DNA of 64,000 bases from Alternaria dauci (GCF_042100115.1 NC_091272.1:1178001-1242000), one strand, 5' to 3'; counted from the first letter of the stretch, positions 11,997 through 24,600 are shown. Notes: generated by a model from the sequence alone, not told the origin. A program made the numbers and translations.

Positions 11997-13207
11997 ATGC
12001 GGCAAGAACCACCTTCTATCGCGAGATGGGAGCGACCCAAGCATACGACCCAGAAATTAGACTGGGCAGACATCAAGATCATCGACCTATCCACATTCGA
12101 CGAGCCTAACGGGAAACAGAGACTCGCCGAAGAATTAAGAGACGCCGTAAGCTAATAGACGCTGTCCAATGAGCCTGTATTCTGACAAGCACGGAGGTGC
12201 ATCACACAGGTTTCTTCAGCGTTACCGGCACTGGCTTCACCCAAGAAGAGGTTGACCGGCAATATGATATCGGTCAAGCTTACTTCAACTTGCCATTGGA
12301 AGAGAAGGGTGACCCAAAGTACCGATGCGATTTCGCAAAGGGAAACTATTTCGGGTATCGTGCTGTAGGCCTCTCCGTCTTTACAGCAAGCGCTTCAGCA
12401 GGACATGCACACTAACGCAAGGAAAAGGCGAACGAGAAGACGATAATGGGTACAGCCGTTCTCGATAACGTCGAATCAATCAACATACCCAAATTCATTC
12501 CTTCAAACTCACACGAACCCTTCCCGCCATTCTTGCATTCGTTCCGTACTGAAATCGAGGACTTTTCCCGTCGATCCCTGGACATCGCCTCGAAGATCTT
12601 CAAGCTCTTCTCCCTAATACTAGAGTTACCAGAACATTACTTCTCTGACCAACATCGCTACGACGATCCATCGGAAGATCATCTTCGCTATATGATTTAC
12701 CACCCCCGTTCTGCGGAGGACGACGCCAAGGTTCAGAATACCTGGTCTCGCGCGCACACAGATTTCGGAAGCTTGACCCTGCTCTGGAGCCAGGATGTTG
12801 CAGGGCTTCAACTCAAAACGCCGGCTGGAGAATGGAAGTATGTCCCACCTGTACCCAACGGCATCGTTTGTAACGTTGGCGATACGCTATCCTTTTGGTC
12901 CGCAGGGTACCTGAAGTCAACCATTCATCGGGTTGTAAGACCGCCGGAGGATCAAGCGCATATCCACCGACTGGGCTTGTTTTACTTTGTTCGACCAGGA
13001 AACGAGGTGGATATCAAGCCAGTGGCGTCGCCTTTGCTAAGGAGATTGGGTCTGGTTGGCGATGATGCGGCCGACAGGAAGCCGGTGAGGGGATTAGAGT
13101 ATGTGAGAGAGAGGGTGAAGGACTACCATGATCATACGGATTACGCGGATAAGAAAGGGAAGAAGTTCAAGGTAGGGGATTTGGAGATCGAGGACGAAGC
13201 TGCGTAG
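11997..13207 (+). CDS. 2-oxoglutarate/Fe(II)-dependent oxygenase (isopenicillin N synthase-like)
   Basis: Cytosolic non-haem iron dioxygenase of unknown substrate. Exons are 11997-12146, 12197-12364 and 12422-13207, giving 367 residues. The N-terminal DIOX_N part contains DIKIIDLSTF and HHTGFFSVTGTGF. The jelly-roll core has the iron triad His218-x-Asp220 (RAHTDFGSLTLLW) and His275 (STIHRVVRPP), with LGLFYFVRPG after it. The usual RxS 2OG-binding pair is not obvious, so co-substrate binding may differ slightly. The start is the first in-frame ATG. Intron 2 ends close behind its CTAAC and has a GTAGGC donor, so that junction is weaker than the others, but the frame requires it. The gene lies tail to tail with the 13317 gene, 109 bp away. 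Confidence 0.9.
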
Positions 13208-13316
13208 GGGTATAGATTCAACGGAGAAATAGAAGAAACTCCTAGCTGATTAAGCGATCCCACAAGGAAGTACAGACACAACACTCACACGGTGTACCCT
13301 ACTTGTCTTCTCTTCA

Positions 13317-14092
13317 TTAAATGAAGCATTCCACAATCTCCCCACTCATGATTCCCTTCGCCGCGAACCTCGAACTAGTCTTGCCACCCCAGACCTCACT
13401 TGTCCAACCCTGACAAATCTCCAGCCCACCGTCCACCTTCTTAACCCTCCCCGCCCATTTCGGTTCCTTCTCCAGTGTCTCAAAGACGGGCAGATGACCC
13501 TTTGTACCACGGAAAAATTCGTACGCCGCCGTCCGCCACGGACCTATTGGATCCTTCCGGTAGCCCTGAGAAATCATAATACGCCGATTTATCCCATGTG
13601 CAAGATATTGCGTTATAGTTGCGAGTATGGCATAGCGTTCTGGATCGTGGTCGCGAGGGTCAGGAATGGATTTGACGTGCCAGTGCTTGTGGTCGAAGAA
13701 GTCTTGTACTTCGTTGCGAAGAACTTCGTAGTCGCCGCGGATAAGGTAGTGGTACATTACGTATATTCGGTCCAAGGGGGTTTCGTTGGGTCTTCGTTGT
13801 GGCAAGACGATGGCGTCAAGGCTGCTACTGTGTCAGTGCATGTTGGATGTGTTGCTTGGAAATTGGATGTTGCAACATACGGCCAGGGACAAATTGCTGA
13901 AACAGAGTACGAAGAAAGGGAGGGGTGCGTATAGGTTGTGCTAAACGTACGGAGTTTTGTATGTAGGACTGGGTGGTTGTTCAGGAAATATGCTTTAAAG
14001 TCGTGGTAGTGGGTTGTAGGCTGAGTAGTTTGCATCGAGGTTGTTGGAAGGTCCTGTGGTATCGTTTCCGCTTCTTGGTAGAGTCTAGGCAT
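13317..14092 (-). CDS. Hypothetical protein, about 222 residues
   Basis: I do not recognise a family. The main exon (13827-13317) encodes a clearly protein-like stretch with LDRIYVMYHYLIRGDYEVLR and a Trp-rich C-terminal half. An upstream exon (14092-13951) ends KAYFLNNHPVLHTKL. A strong GTACGT donor there is out of phase with every acceptor at 13828. A 16-nt exon at 13896-13881, flanked by TTTCAG and GTATGT, restores the frame. The alternative is a single intron with a weak GTTTAG donor. The product looks soluble, with no signal peptide or membrane segment. The start at 14092 is the first ATG, and the Met 19 codons later is also possible. Confidence 0.65.
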
Positions 14093-14796
14093 TGCTCCGA
14101 GTGTATTATAGAGTATGAGAGACCTTGTAAATTGGTAGCAGCCACATATAGTGGCATTGAAGATGATCGAAGAAGGATATCAAATAATGCAGGTGATTCG
14201 GAGATGTATCTTGTGTGTAGCTTCAACTTCGGCTCACGATGACCAACACACCTGAAAAGAACAACCCGTCAACTATTGGGCAGTGACTCGTGACAGGTCT
14301 TCGATCTTATGGACTTTTCAAGAAGATCAGCATCGAACAGAGCCAATGAGCCGATACTGAGGGGTACCATCCACTTATGCGTCATAAGCCCAATGCATCG
14401 GTACCTGACACATGGTTTCCGGTATAGTTTTTCAGGAATACTGTCAGATCTGGGTAGAGGGTCAGAGAATGTGTGGGTCAGGGATGGTGGTGACGATTTT
14501 TTAGGCAAGAGCGATTGGGACGCTAGATTTAGGTATCACTCACGTGTATCGCGCGACGTAAGTAACTCGATATGAACTTTAGTATGATAGAGTATCAGTC
14601 TCTTATCTATGCTTGACTGGCTCGATAAGAGACAAGCAGTAAAATAGTCATGGTGAGCATAGAAGGAATCTGACATGATGTAGGAAAGTCATGGTTTTCC
14701 AACAGGTGAGAGAATATCAATTGATACAGTGGCGTATGGAACGGGAGTAAAGATTCTGATCCTAATTCTGATACTACTATCATCTCATAGAAAGCC
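14093..14796. other. Intergenic, about 700 bp
   Basis: Upstream region of the 13317-14092 gene and 3' flank of the 609-residue gene. It is relatively AT-rich near 14570-14800, with short ORFs only. I see nothing else. Confidence 0.5.
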
Positions 14797-16669
14797 TCAA
14801 TACTCTCTTCCGATGATATATAACCCTCCAACGTTCATGTTCTTCTTCTTCTTGCCCAAGCCCTTCCATTTCCCCTTCCAACTTGCGCTAAGCTTCCTAG
14901 TCACACTCTCGCCGACCCGCTCCACTCTTCCCACCAAGCCTTTCATACTGTCCTTTCCCTCTGTAATCGCAGGTATAAACCCGGTGGAGAAGGTTCTCTT
15001 GAGTCCCGAGCCCATCGAAGTGATCCTTTTGACTTTCAAATTCTCCCAGCTGCGAATTCTCAAATGGTTGTGAGAATGCTGTCTCGTCGTCACTCTTCGT
15101 AGAGCAGAGGTCGAGCGCTGATGGCTTGGGGCGAAAGAACTGTTGGAAAATGTTCTCCTAGAAGGGTGCTGTGATGGTAGTGATATATGCACTCTGTCTG
15201 CCGTATGCGTACGGTGCGGTGGGAATGGTGACGCAGACGTTGATAATCTGGGTGACCCAGATGGCCGGTCCGGCAGAATAGCCGAAGACATCAAAGATTG
15301 ATATGTTTCAGCAGTCCATGAGAAAGCTCTTACTCTCTCTGGCCTCTCCAGATTCTCTCCGGGAATTGAGATCAATGTCTTTCCATAAGCAGACGGCTCC
15401 AAATCAGTACTAAGACTAGTTCCGATCTGTCTTTCTTGCCTGGCCTCGAAACTTGCCCGCTCTCTAGAACCACACTTCTTGCTGAGCTTGCGCCTGAACT
15501 TATCAGCACTGTTCACTCGATAGCGGATGCCCCCATGCTTCTTGTCTTGTTTCTCTTGGCGCTGCCTCTCGCTATCCTCATCGCGATCTGCTTGCTCTTG
15601 GCGTGTCAGGAAGTCTTCGATCCATCTCTTCGGTCCATCTTCAATAGCACAGGGCTCAACCCATTCACTCGATCTCGCCCATTCGTGTTTGTTTACTCCA
15701 TCGGCGTATTGATAGAGAATACTACTATTCAACCTCGAATGAGCTTCGAGGATGTCGGCTCTCAATGGTATATTGGTTATAGACTCTGGCGTACCGGTAG
15801 GTATATAAGCCGCTTGATTGTGTATACGACCGGACTGGAACCTCGTCCACGACTCATGTGGAGTAATGACTTCATTGAGCCTCGAATCTAGCCTACTAAC
15901 AGATTGCATGCTCTGGAGTTGAGCGGATGGACTGATATGAATAGGTCCGGGGTCTTGATGTGATCTCGCAGATACAGCCGAGCAAATTGAGGACGCACGT
16001 GATGATGGCAGATGTAAGGGCATGTTCGAGGTACTGGTGACAGTATCATGTCTTGCGACGACTTCGTCAGTTTCGGCAATGTTGATCGTCGAGAAGGTTT
16101 CTCCCAGAGGTAGGTTTGTCCGATGGTAAGTTGGTAGCTTGTGTTCGATAACAGCAGTAAGCTGGCTGTGCGACATACTTGACGAGGGCTTGTGGCGTGT
16201 CAAAGTAAGAGCGTCAGCCTGATACGCTATATCGGCCACGATCGAGGACTGGATCGTCGGTACTATCAGATGCGTACGCGGTTCTGATGCGCCCACATCA
16301 TCCAACGTCGGAGTATCTGTTTCTTGTTCCAATGCGGATAGCGTAGATAGCATCTCGTTCGCACTGGGTGCGACTTGAACGCGTTTGGGATTCCTTTCCA
16401 ATGATATGAATGATCCAACTGGGTTTCCTGAAATATATCTGTCCTCGATGACCTGGGTATGTTCTGGAGATGGAACGTCATCCCCTTCTGCCGCTGCGAT
16501 CCCGGTGTCATTTTTTTCCCCACTAAGACGTTAGTAAAGCTCAGCCATGCATCTTATTCACATACTCAGCCTCCTGTTGTCTGAGCTGGCGAACAGCTTT
16601 GGGCAATATCTCAGTGCCCGTGCCGTGACCCAACGGGCATGCCATGACCGCGCCGTTACCCGCCTCCAT
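14797..16669 (-). CDS. Hypothetical Ser/Arg-rich protein, 609 residues
   Basis: I do not recognise a domain. Two exons, 16669-16566 and 16522-14797, join in phase across a 43-nt intron (GTATGT donor, CTAAC branch point, CTTAG acceptor). The start sits in GCCATGG. The protein is hydrophilic and probably largely disordered. A central segment near EWVEPCAIEDGPKRWIEDFL followed by an acidic/basic run (about residues 340-400) could form helix or coiled coil. The last ~150 residues are strongly basic with SWKGKWKGLGKKKK near the end, which suggests nucleic-acid, nuclear or membrane-surface binding. There is no signal peptide. The long single-frame exon and clean intron support a real gene, but any function would be a guess. 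Confidence 0.72.
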
Positions 16670-17549
16670 GGCGATGTGTTTTTGTTAGAAAACAGTGGGG
16701 AAACCACGCCTTCATTAAAAACCCCAGAGAGACCTTCATACGTCAAAAAACATCATGTACTTCCGAGGCCTTGTCCGGCAGGTGAAGGGTTCACTGTGCC
16801 CGTAGTACTGTCAACCATTTGCGCATAGCCGACGAGCAAAACCGCATCACATGTAGACCACAAGAGATAATCGTGAAAGACCAATCAGTTTCTCCAAGGC
16901 CTTATAACCGCCACGGAGTGGGGTCCGACTGAGGTGCGAATCCGGTACTGCAGCAGAAGACCCTGCATCGCATCGCCGTTCTTCGCGTTGCCGTGATCGG
17001 ATCCCGGATTCATAATCACAACTGAAAACTCCTTCTCTTTGCCTTACGTGGCTTTGCAATGACTCCGGAGAATTGAGTAGCCCATGAAGACTTGCCGATG
17101 CGAATGCAGCTGAGGGACAAGTGATGCGAGATCTGGGAGGACTGGGAGAGAATCAAATGTTTAGGGGGATAACCTCCCTATCGGAAGAGCAGTCGAAGCC
17201 ACTGCAGAATACCGTAATGCTGAAATAAACCAGACACGGAAGGTCCAGCGGCTGTATATCAGACATCGTGACTGATTGTGGATTGGGGGGAGAGGGTACC
17301 GTGGCACCTTCGATCGCGTACCAATGGAAGTGTTGTTAGGGATGCGCGATAGCGGAGATCGCGTCTCCATGGCCCGACATGCATACAGCTATGATTTGAT
17401 GGAGATTATCGTGAAAATCTTGCACCGCCGATTTGCGGATACTGAAGGACAGTTGAAGGTTTGGGAGAACTGCGCTTGTCGAAGCAGGCAAGCTAGTCTG
17501 GCGCTAAATCACATGCCCTCATAGAATGCTGACACATCTCTGACGACGT
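16670..17549. other. Intergenic, about 880 bp
   Basis: Upstream region of the 609-residue gene. It contains short ORFs up to 82 codons on both strands with no recognisable content. I see no repeat or RNA gene. Confidence 0.5.
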
Positions 17550-18382
17550 TTAGATGGATATATCATTCACAGTGGACAATTTCGTCGAGATATTGATCTT
17601 TGTCTTTGAAGTTATCCCTAATTTCGGATGATAATGGGGATAGTACAAGTTTGCTTTAGACCAGAACCGTTCGGCCTTGCCCAAGAAATCCCCACTTGAA
17701 AATGCTTGAAAGTACTTCTGGAACCTGCCTACGACAATCCCAGAGAGTGATGGCGCGACCTTCTCACTGTCCAATTGCCGTACTGCGCTCGTAAAGATTA
17801 GACACTGCGAAAGAGTTAGTCCATGTCTTCTCCTACAATGTACTCCGACAACTTACAAGTCAGCCCACCCAGCAAAAACCCTCCCAAGTCCTTTGCCACG
17901 CGCTCGTACCTAGCTATACCCTCTTCATCGAGCACGACGTTAACCTTGGCTCGGATACCCCGAACATGCGCCAAAAACTTGAGAAAGTTTCCCGTCAGGC
18001 GATCCACAAGCACAACCTCCATGTCACCACCCTTCAGCGGACGGCCATCCAAACGCATCGCGTAGTTCGGATCGTTGGCTTGGATAGCGTTCCGGAAGCG
18101 GTCAGAGTACTGGTACAGGAAGGATACGTGGTCTGCGACGTCGTCCCAGAAGTCGATCAGTGAATGGAGCGCGACCCGACATGCGGCCGAGTGTTGAATA
18201 TCAGTAGACTGATGGCCAGGAAGACCACAGACGCGACAGCCATTGTACACGGGACGAGCCAATAAATTGCGTGCTTGTGACACCTGTTTCGCGCCAGCAG
18301 GCGTCATCTCGCGGACGGCAACAGAGAGCTTCATCAAAGTCTGCCGGACATGGTCAGCGTCGATCGATGTTGGCGAGGACAT
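17550..18382 (-). CDS. Hypothetical protein with a partial CCHC-like motif, 252 residues
   Basis: Exons are 18382-17857 and 17782-17550, joined by GTAAGT and GCGCAG. The nearer TTCGCAG acceptor would hit a stop, so the next one is used. The reading is protein-like throughout: an N-terminal helix-rich segment, then CRVCGLPGHQSTD, then a mostly helical region through DFWDDVADHVSFLYQYSDRF, and a Lys/Tyr-rich C-terminus. Cys49-x2-Cys52-x4-His57 has zinc-knuckle spacing, but the fourth ligand candidate, Cys68, is ten residues on instead of four. I do not recognise the family. It precedes the NOT2 gene on the same strand with no evident link. Confidence 0.68.
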
Positions 18383-18877
18383 GTCGTCTGGTGGCTAATT
18401 GTCAGTCTGGGTGTTAGTATTGAAGCCTAGTGGTAGCACTTTGCAGAGTAACAAGTGCCACGGAATGGACGATTTGTGAAGGCTGCTGCTGCGAAGACTG
18501 GTCTTGCGAACGGAAGCAGCCATTAGTGTGGTTTATTTACATATGACCAAGAGTCCAGAGAAGGAAGGCGGTGGGGCGGTTGCGAAGTCACGGCTAGCAA
18601 GTTAGAGAAGGTACGACCAAGTCAAATGACTATCGTGAATCAGTTTACCTCGCAGCCATATGCATATCAGCGCAGACCCTGAAAGTGTCATAAGCTTCAG
18701 GCGTAAGACCCTTGGGAAACTTTATTCGTATGGCTGCGTTCTGAAGTCCCTACCAAATTTTGCACACCGTCATGGTCGCTAGGTCCCTCGGATTTACTAC
18801 TTAATGTGAAGACAAGATTGTGGTAATACTTTCCGAGCGGCGAGTAGAGCAGAGGGCTCCTTCTTTGGATTAATGCA
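18383..18877. other. Intergenic, about 495 bp
   Basis: This lies between the 252-residue gene's start and the NOT2 stop codon. It holds short ORFs only and presumably contains the upstream gene's promoter and the NOT2 3' UTR. Confidence 0.5.
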
Positions 18878-20684
18878 CTACATCTGTCCCGCCATGGCAG
18901 GGCTACCATGACGCTGATCAAGGTGATCATAGTTGAGGTCAAACTCTTTCTGGACTTGTGTTAGTGATTGAAACTCGGCAAAGAGCCATGTGTATGCGAC
19001 TCAGAACACGTACCCTTTCTCTCCTCCAGTTCTTGACATCGAAGAATAGATACCAGCCATGCTCCTCTTTGGGTGATAGTCTCATAGGCGCCGCCAGATC
19101 TGGGTCTTTCATCATCCACTGCTGGAGCTTCATGTGCCACCGCCAGTCGCGGTTGTACAGTTCTTGTGCAGCAATCTCTTGCAGGATGTCTCGCGGGAAC
19201 TGGTAGAAGATGGCTAGAAGTGTCTCCGCAGAGAAGCTGGACATTTTCGAATGCAGCGGTGGGACGTTCGTAACTGTGTATGCTGCGGGTAGAGTGAAAT
19301 CTGGTGGTATCACTGGCTTGACGTTGGACTCCACGAACGGTGAACCAAAAGTGGGATGCAACGGTGAGTTGCTAAGAGGAACATTAGCAACGAAGACGTA
19401 ACAGGAGCTGTGATGCTTACTCTGGCCGACTCAAGTCCAGGCCCAGGACTGTCAGATCTTGGCCCATAGCCAGCGAAGAGTAGTCAGGACTTTCCATAGG
19501 TATCATCGTCAACAGTCCGGGCAAGCCGTATCGTTCTGAGTCTGTCATATCCGACAGCTTCTTGTGCAGCATATTTTGCGCGTTAGGGGAGCCGAGAACG
19601 TCTGCGCCGAATGTTTGATCGAACTGATTCTGCTGCGGTCGCTGTCCTCCGGGAGCAAGATCAGTACTGCCTCGCATGCCCATCTGAGGACCCAAGGAAA
19701 ACATGTTCCCTGACTGTCCTATCCGTTGGCTTCCATCTGCTTGGTTGCCTGTGCGCATGTTCTCGAAGGGCGTCCGTGATGCTGTGCCAGGTGGCGCTCT
19801 GCCGCCTACGGTGGGGTTGATGCTCCGGTCTTGCTGGCTATCTGTTGGGCTTGAGAGGCCGTTCCGTGTCTGTCCGAGGCCAGGGAAGGCGTTGCTTCCA
19901 TTGGCTCCGAATGCCGCAGCATTCTGTATCAGGCCGGCTCTTCGGTCTTGTGGAATATCTCCGCCGGCGCCACCTAACGGTGGGAATTCCTCAACGTTGC
20001 TCGTCTGCGGTTGGACACCCCCAAGCTGTCCTACACCCCCTTGTCCACCAAATCGATAGTCATCACCAGCGCCAGAAAACTGACTTTGCGATGAATCATC
20101 CTGTCCCTGATTCTGCTGTTGTTGGTTCGCAGCCTGTGCAGCTTGCCCTTGCCCCTGCTGTTGCCCTTGGCCCTGTGGACGTCCGATCGTGTTCTGCTGA
20201 TTTTGTTGTGCCGCTCGTATCGTAGGATTCGCCCACATCTGTTGCGCGGTGGTGTTCTGTTGCGCTTGCGGTGCGCCCGATAACGAAGGAAACTCCCTGT
20301 CATTGTTAATATCTAGCTTGTATCCTTGCGATTTCTCCGAAGGGGACTTCCGAGATTCGGGGCTGCCTTCAGGGCTATCTCCTTTCTTTTTCGCCATCTT
20401 ACGTGGTGACTTACTCGAGATTCAGCGGCGTATGGGGCTGCGAGCCACCCATTGCTTGCGCAAAGCTTGACATGGCTCCGCCGTTTGTTCGTGCTTGTGT
20501 GTTTGGCAAGCCTGGCGCGCCCATGGGGGCTCCAAATCCCCATTGAGATGCGCCACCTACGCAAACAGCAGTCAGCGATATACCGTACAACCACGTTGGG
20601 AGCATCCTCACCCATCTTGCCATTCTGCAACCTATTCGCACCCAGTGGGGCACCGCGGCCCGGATTTTGCTGTGTTTGGAACAT
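18878..20684 (-). CDS. not2: CCR4-NOT complex subunit NOT2 (CNOT2/Cdc36)
   Basis: Scaffold subunit of the CCR4-NOT deadenylase/transcription complex. It pairs with NOT3/5 on the NOT1 C-terminus to promote mRNA decay and transcriptional control. Exons are 20684-20612, 20556-20415, 20296-19421, 19371-19014 and 18949-18878, giving 506 residues. The N-terminal two-thirds are Gln/Gly-rich and disordered, with the short motifs TPLNLEEFPSLSG and NVEEFPPLGG. The C-terminal NOT2/3/5 box is clear: LLAIFYQFPRDILQEIAAQE, YNRDWRWHMKLQQWM, HGWYLFFDVKNWRRE, then EFDLNYDHLDQR. Phases close at all four introns. Intron 2 (118 nt) contains an ATG in frame with exon 3. The long Gln tracts are typical of filamentous fungi. 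Confidence 0.95.
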
Positions 20685-21600
20685 GTTCGAGCGTATGTTT
20701 CGTAGGAATGATGCGCTCTAGCCTACGCGAGAGGAGAGGTTAGTATTGTTCAATTCGCAAGCAGGTACGTGGTCTCCAGAGTAAGTGACGAGGCTGAAGT
20801 CGAAGCGGTTGGGGAAGGCGCGCAATGAGTACAATGAGGTAGAGGTGCAGTGATGGTCATGGGTCTGTTCTTTGGGCGAGTTCGAAAGCGCAGTGGTGGG
20901 TAGCTTCGTTGCGATGTGCGGCGTGGTGCGATTCCGGTCGAACTTTAGGGTATATGCGGCCGGGCAGAGGGGTGTGGTCGGTGGGCTTTCAGGGGAGAAG
21001 TTACTACGAACCTAGCGATAGCGTCTCTCCTTGACTTTTGTGGGCAGGTGTATGTCCAGCTCACGATGTTGTTGTATCAGTCTCGCATCTAGAGGTTCCC
21101 GAAAGTGAAGTGGCGCTAAGTCCCACAAAGGCTAGCTTACAATGCGGGGGATCTTCCGTCACGGTTGAGAAGTGAACACTGGCTGAGGATTGAGATTGAG
21201 CATGATTGCAGCTGTAATGACGACGTACAGGGTAGAAGCAGCTCGGGCACAGGTTACTTGTCCTCCTCCCTCCTCACTTGGTGCGGGAAGTGCAGACTCA
21301 TTTTTAGATATATTGTAAAGTCTCTTAATGTACTCTACCATTTTGCATGTATGGTAGCTTACAATTAAATGGATAATAAATTAGCGTTTATGCTGGAAGA
21401 TGCTGTCCTGTAGCATGCCCATCCCATCCACCTTTGTCCGTGTGACGTGTAGGAAGTCACTTCATCGGTACCTTGAACTTTTTGAGCATGAAGAATGGAG
21501 ATCCGTGTAAAGATTCAATCGACGCCGCTGATATGCTTCTTCCGCTAAAAGAGCCCGAGGACAAAACAAGTAAAGCATGCACGCAAGTAGACCCATCAGT
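20685..21600. other. Intergenic, about 915 bp
   Basis: NOT2 promoter and leader side, then the 3' flank of the Zn2Cys6 gene. Only short ORFs are present, and an AT-rich patch lies near 21290-21390. I see no gene. Confidence 0.5.
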
Positions 21601-24600
21601 CTAAGCCGGACCTTGCTGGAACAGGTGCGACATATCGGCCTCGCCGTTTATACCGAAGAAGTTGAACCTAAGCCACCAAGTTAGTTGACACGTCAGAACA
21701 TGATTGAGATTATGACTTACCAATCGTCAACATTTAGACTCATCGGCACAATCGGGTTAGGTCGACCTCCCGAACTCTGACTCCAAGCATCGTCCTGTGC
21801 GCTATGTTGTTGCTGGTTTTGTGACATCATCTCTATCTGCTGCTGCCAGGACTGAGTGTTGTTTTGTTCGTAGCCGCTAGAAATGCCCGTGGTCGCTGGT
21901 GCGTTCGGCATCTGTGGTTGACCTCCAGCAGTCTGTTGCGAAGGCATGGACATGTTCTGCGGCTGGCTTAACGCTGGGTCGACAAGACTGTGATTTTGCA
22001 TGGGCGACATTTGTGGAAAGTTGACTTGAGTGTCGGCTGGAAACAGCTGGTCAGGCTGAAAGTTTTGCCATACTTCTTGGCTGATGTTAGGAGTATCACG
22101 GGTAACCAAGAAGAGATCAGGTGGCGTTCCGGGGTACGAGTATGATGGATTGAATGGTGTGGTTGGGCGTGTTCCGGACCGTGAAGGGCCCATGAAGGCA
22201 TCGTGATTCTGCCGGTTCATCTGCGGGGATCCGGTGCTTATCTGAGGCATCTGCTGCTGGGGTTGCAATTCGCGCGACGGCGTGACGGCAGGAGTCTGCG
22301 GTCTTGATCGCTCATAGGAAACTTGAGCAGCTGGGGGTCCACTTGGAACAGGAAAGCCTAGATCCATGTCATCAAACTTTCGTTTTGACGATTCTTGAGC
22401 AGGTTTCGGTGGAGGTGGCGGTGGCGCCGACGGAACTTTGTTCTTCTTGTGGTTGCGACCGGCGGCCTTTTGTAGGCGTTCTTCAAGATGCTTGTTGCCT
22501 AGAATTGATTCAAACAGTGTGTGCACCATCTTGGCAACGAGCCAGACCTTGGACACCTCTTTGAGGGCGTCTAAGCAGATCTGGAGGCGTTGCTCTGTCG
22601 CCGAGACGACGGACTTGTTCGACGACTTCATCTGGTAGACGTGCATGATGAGGGCAGAGAACAAGCTGTAGACGATGAATGCGGGAGTGTACCGTATCTC
22701 ATCATGGGCACGGAGATTTTCAATGATGGATGTAATCATGGCAGCCGCCTGGTATGCAATGTTCCGTGACGGGTAAGCATTGGCCTCACCGAATCTGTCC
22801 AAGTTACTGGCCTTTGGAGAGCCTGCTGGTGGCATATGTGCACGGTGTAGAAGACATAGGGTGGTGCTGCAAAGGTCAGTTTGGGTGAGAATTGGATGGC
22901 GCGTGACTTACTAGTAATTTGAGTGTAACAGGGCCGCCCAGAAGTGGTGGCGGTTACGCTCCCACTGCACTTCTGGTGGACAGTGTTGCAGCCAATCTGC
23001 AAGTGCCATGTCACTGTGGGTAAGGTCTATAGCATTTCCCCTGCGGTGTTTGGATGCGACTGAGTATTGCTGCGATAGAACCAGGCCCATAATCTCGCTA
23101 AGTTTAACGTAGTTGATGAAGAACTGGACATGGATGGGATCGGGTGGGTATTCGGCAGCATGGTCTGTCTCGTCGTCGATGAAGTCGTCTTCAGACACCA
23201 TCTCGACGTCCGAGTCCTCGGGGTCAATGGCAACGGGCCTGCCTAGTGCTACTGCCACCGAACGATCTCGGCTGTATAGGGTCCACCAGATACGCTTCCA
23301 CAGACGCTTGTCCGAGCGTGTCAACTGTGAGCCCTCGACGCTCCGGTGCATGCCCGAACCTTGAGCTACAACAATAGCCACTCGGGTCCAGTAGAAGACG
23401 TTCTTGGTTACATCCTCGGGCCCCTCCCAGTACCAGCCCATTAAGATGAGTGCCTGCACAATGGTCACGCGATCATCCTCGAAGTTGGCGTCGTATAGGG
23501 CCTTTGCGCGCTTGTAGAAGGTCATGGCCGCGGGGGTTGTTGAGCCACTCGAGTCCATCAACTGCGCATTTGTGCACACTCGCGAACCTGCAAGGAGGAT
23601 GGCCTGTAACAGGAGGAGCGAGGGTGGGTTCTTCGGGTCTCGGTACTGGCGCATGAAGCGGCTGCGGTTGATGACGGGCACGACTGGGGCCACCCATCTG
23701 AAGAAGGCTTCGACAAGTTCGTCACACAGCGCCCGTGGTGGAAGCAGGAAGGCACCCCGTTGGTGCAGTATCTCTATCTCCATGTTGTCCATCTCGTTGA
23801 CCCGCGCCTTGGCACCCCGTACGTTTTCTGGAAGCGGGTAGTGGACAACATCGGTGGTGCCATAGCGGTCGTGGACGAGCAGTGAAAGGTTGGATGATTC
23901 TCCGAGGTAGGCGACGCGGCCGGCTTCCTTGATGGGGGCACGGGCAAACTTGGGCTTCATGAATTGGGCATAGGTGCCATTGTGAGTAGCCTGCTGGGCG
24001 GCGTATTCAGGCGAGACGGTAGTCGAAGGGGTCCCATCTTGCGTGTTGTACACGGTCGACTTCTCGCGCGGCTCGACTGAGGTGCTGGCTGGGGAGCGGT
24101 CGTCGCTGTCTCCTCGATCACTGCTGTCGCGTCAGCACTGTACCGTGGCCAGCCGAGTCGTCTGGCGCTACCTCTCTGCGTCCTTGGCCCTGGCAGTCTG
24201 CGTCTTCTTGCGCTTGGGCTGGGGGATGCGGCACTCGATGCCGAAGGCGGTGCAGTTGGTGCATGGAATTCCCAATGAGGCGGCGTCGCATCGTACCTGT
24301 TGCGCTGTTATGTCGTGTCTCGGCGGCGATGTGGTGCCGCGGCTGATTACTTACCTTTCTTGCGTGGCAGGCTGTATCGCGTCGTGGTTAGCAAACGTCT
24401 GTCGAATCGTTCCGTTTCTTCAGGTTGACCGAGGTGCCGAGGCTCGTCGAGTCGACCATATATCCCACCGACGGCGCGGGATCCTCTCTCGTACATGCAA
24501 ATCAGGGGAGATGCAGCGCAAACATGGGTCGCACTCACTTTCGCACGCTCTGCTAGCGCGTTGTCGCCTGAAGGACGGGTGTCCAGGGGGAACTGACTGC

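Noticed and set aside
8037..13207. Secondary-metabolite gene cluster around the two oxygenases
   Set aside because: No polyketide synthase, NRPS, terpene cyclase, transporter or pathway regulator adjoins them. The neighbours are TGT and unrelated genes.
20313..20397. Treating the ATG at 20397 as the NOT2 start
   Set aside because: The spliced reading TPLNLEEFPSLSG matches the expected NOT2 N-terminal pattern, so this segment is intron 2. It is kept only as an alternative-start observation.
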